Shown here: piece by piece, positions 29,800-32,272 of the stretch
Layout of the letters: each line of letters begins with the position of its first letter
Position numbering within the stretch: position 1 is the stretch's first letter
Assembly (NCBI GenBank): GCA_009602735.1
Contig: WELA01006430.1
Coordinates: forward strand, 87,277-119,548
DNA from: Mesotaenium endlicherianum
Taxonomy: Eukaryota > Streptophyta > Zygnematophyceae > Zygnematales > Mesotaeniaceae
DNA length: 32,272 nucleotides
Reading direction: 5' to 3'
Position numbers and translations under genes: made by a program
Notes under the pieces: generated by a model
Told to the model about the DNA's origin: nothing
What the model saw: only the letters and a program-made list of their open reading frames with translations
Databases searched by the model: none

Positions 29800-32272
29800 T
29801 CAATTTTTCCTCTTTCTTGTTCTTGCAGGCTGCCTCCAAGGGGTCTTCTGCTGCTTCTTGATGGTGGCAGGCTGCCTCCCTGAAGTCTTCGGGCTTCTAG
29901 TAGAGAGACTTGGGGCTGGTCCAAGATGGGGGTTGGCGGCATGGAAGCGCTTCAACTTTCTCTGAACTTTGTCAAGGTAGTGCGCCGCCACCCAACTATT
30001 CTCCGAATCTGGATATCCTTTCCACTTGATCAAGTATTGCTGCTGTCTCCTGAAATTTCTCATAGCCACTATGTCTTCCACTTCGTACTCCAAATGATCA
30101 TCCACTATTGTTGGGGCTGGTGGGGTTGTCACACGTCCTGGGAACTTGTTGTCGGGTTGCACATATGGCTTGAAGAGGGAAGCGTGGAATACGGGGTCGA
30201 TGTGCATAGTCTGGGGAAGTTCTAGCTTGAAAGCAACGGGGTTGACTTGCTGGATAATCTTGAAGGGTCCCAAATACTTGGGAGAGAACTTGCTGCCGGC
30301 AGGCCTGTTGTTCAGGGAAATGTTCTTGGATGATAGTAACACGTTGTCACCCACTCTGTACGTAATTTCTCTTCTGGATCTGTTCGCCACTCTTGCTTGA
30401 GCATCTTGCGCGTGTTGTAGAGCTTTCTTCGCTGCTGTAAGGGCTGCTTCTAATGTCTCCATAAAATCTGTGGCTGCAGGTACTTCATCATGGCCAGCCG
30501 TGAAGCTCAGTGGCGTGGTCGGATGGAAGCCATAGTTGAGGAAGAATGGGGACTCTTGGGTAGAGGCCTGCGTAGTGTTGTTGTAGGCAAACTCGAGGGG
30601 GGTCAAGTACATGTCCCAGTCTTGCTCGAGGGTAGACACGTAGGCCTTTAGAGAGGTCTTTAGGGTACGATTCATACGCTCGGTTTGCCCATCTGATTGT
30701 GGGTGGTAGGCAGTAGACATATCCAGCGATGTACCCAAGTTCTTGAAGAGATTTTTCCAGAAATGGCTTGTGAATCTTGGATCTCTATCTGACACAATTC
30801 TTGATGGTAGTCCATGGAGTCGGAAGATGTTGTCAAAGATGAGTCTTGCAAGTTGTGGTGCTGTAGCCTTAGTCGTCGTGGGAATAAAATGAGCCATCTT
30901 GGTAAGTCTGTCCACCACCGTGAGTATTGCATTATGGCCTCGAGGTGTCACGGGCAAGTCCACGATAAGGTCCATTGAGATGTCCGTCCATTGTCTTTCG
31001 GGGATTGGTAGTGGTTGGAGGAGTCCTCCCGCCTTTTGCGATGATGGCTTGATTCTTTGGCATGTGTCACAGCTCCTGCAGTACTCCTTGACTTGCTTAG
31101 ACATGCCTGGCCAACAATAAGTCCTAGCTAGAACGCCCGTGGTCCTTAGGATTCCAAAGTGTCCTCCAAGAGGGTTGTCGTGTGCTTCTCGTAGAAGCAA
31201 GAGCCGGAGGTCTAAGTCATTAGGAACACATCTCTGGCCCGTATCTTGCCTCACCCAATAATTGCCTTCTTGCTTCTTGCATGGGTCCAAGGCTGCTTCT
31301 CCGTTCTTGTAGTAAGGGTCTCTTTCATAGGCGGCTGAAAATCGAGCTTCCAGATCTGTCTTCAGGGATACCATCACTGCATTTAATTGCAGTCTTGAGA
31401 GGGGGTCAGCCGGGTTTGTCTTGCCGGGCTGGTACTGAATCGTGATGTTGTATTGTTGCAAGTATCCGCTCCATCTTGCTTGTCTCCTTGAGAGATACGG
31501 CTGCGTTTGGAGGTGCTTTAACGCCTCGTGGTCCGTGGTGACCAGTACTTTGCGTCCTTCAACGTAGCAGCGCCAAACCTTCAAGGCATGTACAATCGCC
31601 AATGCCTCTCGCTCCGTGGTTGTATAATTTTGCTCGGCTGGATTTAGCTTCCTTGACTCGTAGGCGATGGGCTGCAGTCCCTTGCCTTGGTCTTGAAGCA
31701 GGATTGCTCCTATTGCATAGGAAGATGCATCGGTGATGACGTGGAAGGGCCAATCTGGGTTTGGACTTGGGAGTGTGAGCACCGGGGATGTGGTCAATCT
31801 TCGCTTTAACTCTTGAAATGCCTCTTCCTCTTTCTCGGTCCATGTATATAGCCTGTCCTTCTTGAGTAGATCTGTCAGGGGGGCTGCTATGTGCGAGAAG
31901 CCTTGGATGAATTTTCTGTACCAATTGGCAAATCCCAAGAATGACTGGAGTTCTTTCTTGGTCGTGGGGGTTGGCCATTCCTCCACCACCGTGGTCTTCT
32001 TGGGGTCTATCTTGATGCCATCAGCAGTCACGTGGAGACCTAGGAACTCCACTTCTTGTTTGGCAAACTCGATTTTGACTCCTTCGCAAACAGCTTGTTT
32101 TGCTTCAATACTTCAAGGACTTCTTTCAAGTTTCTCGCATGCTTTTCAAGGGTCTTGCTGTAGATAAGGATGTCATCGATGAATACCACCACAAATCTGT
32201 CCAACATGGGCTGAAATATGGTGTTCATCATAGTCATGAAAGTTGCTGGCGCGTTGGTGAGTCCAAATGGCA
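29800..32272 (-). pseudogene. pol: pol: reverse transcriptase end, RNase H, integrase, chromodomain (family A)
   Basis: At the window edge the frame reads [11 protein letters not shown] and the catalytic [11 protein letters not shown] of reverse transcriptase. One G appears lost near 32072, which shifts the frame (KLFAKESK into [14 protein letters not shown]). From 32052 a 750-codon stretch is open. It holds RNase H (HVITDASSYAIGAILL, EALAIVHALKVWR, VTTDHEALKHL), an integrase zinc finger with all four ligands (HDNPLGGHFG, CRSCDTCQ), core D (MDLIVDLP), D (VSDRDPRF) and E (GQTERMN), and the chromodomain (YEVEDIVAMRN, YLIKWKGYPDS, NSWVAAHYL). It ends with a basic tail (TRKRKN). Apart from the frameshift it looks well preserved. 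Protease and gag lie outside the window. Confidence 0.92.

Larger units (their letters stand above)
28528..32272 (-). mobile_element. Ty3/gypsy chromovirus, family A, right copy (3' part)
   Basis: Read on the - strand it holds reverse transcriptase (cut by the window edge), RNase H, integrase with chromodomain, spacer with 43-bp repeat, polypurine tract and a full 503-bp 3' LTR. It is the better preserved of the two family-A copies. The other end, LTR pair and target duplication lie outside the window. Confidence 0.93.

Noticed and set aside
1..32272. CRISPR array, rRNA, tRNA gene or bacterial operon
   Set aside because: None found by eye; the sequence is eukaryotic with introns and retrotransposons. 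Short tRNA-like matches are limited to the primer-binding site.

Overview
The window looks like a transposon-rich stretch of a nuclear plant-type (streptophyte) genome; the species cannot be fixed from this sequence alone. The signs are genes with GT-AG introns, Ty3/gypsy chromoviruses carrying a C-terminal chromodomain, a primer-binding site resembling the 3' end of plant initiator tRNA-Met, and a kinase gene starting MGNLC, like plant CDPK-type acylated kinases. A 300-base run of N (10501-10800) shows it is a draft assembly.

Layout. 1-2533 is the 3' end of a Ty3/gypsy chromovirus (family A, + strand). It is followed by a 116-bp spacer, a separate full family-A LTR (2650-3151), and remnants of a second gypsy family (about 3165-5510). 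5511-7465 holds no convincing gene. 7466-21297 is a DIRS-superfamily tyrosine-recombinase retrotransposon with PAT-type split direct repeats (A1, then ORFs, then B1-A2, then B2). Its reverse transcriptase is split by a nested 8.3-kb chromovirus (9713-18037, - strand) bounded by 719/721-bp LTRs and an exact 5-bp target duplication, AAAGG. Two host-type genes follow in convergent orientation: a two-exon multi-pass membrane protein (21988-23099, +) and a seven-exon CDPK/CaMK-like kinase (24011-27325, -) that has lost the catalytic HRD aspartate. 28528-32272 is a second family-A chromovirus on the - strand, running off the right edge, so the two family-A copies form long inverted arms around the locus.

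The most notable points are these. (1) The nested chromovirus has a well-formed -1 frameshift signal between gag and pol: slippery T TTA AAA, a 7-nt spacer and a perfect 10-bp hairpin. (2) The same element has a long extra sense-strand ORF after pol, preceded by copies of its own polypurine-tract motif and GTGACAG repeats; this is unusual for a chromodomain-bearing element. (3) The PAT-type element is complete in its repeats but dead in its genes, with two frameshifts, two internal stops and the nested insertion. (4) The kinase gene splices into one uninterrupted 439-residue frame but reads YGH where HRD is expected, so it is a predicted pseudokinase.

All the mobile elements seen are damaged. 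The two host-type genes are the only coding units that look intact.
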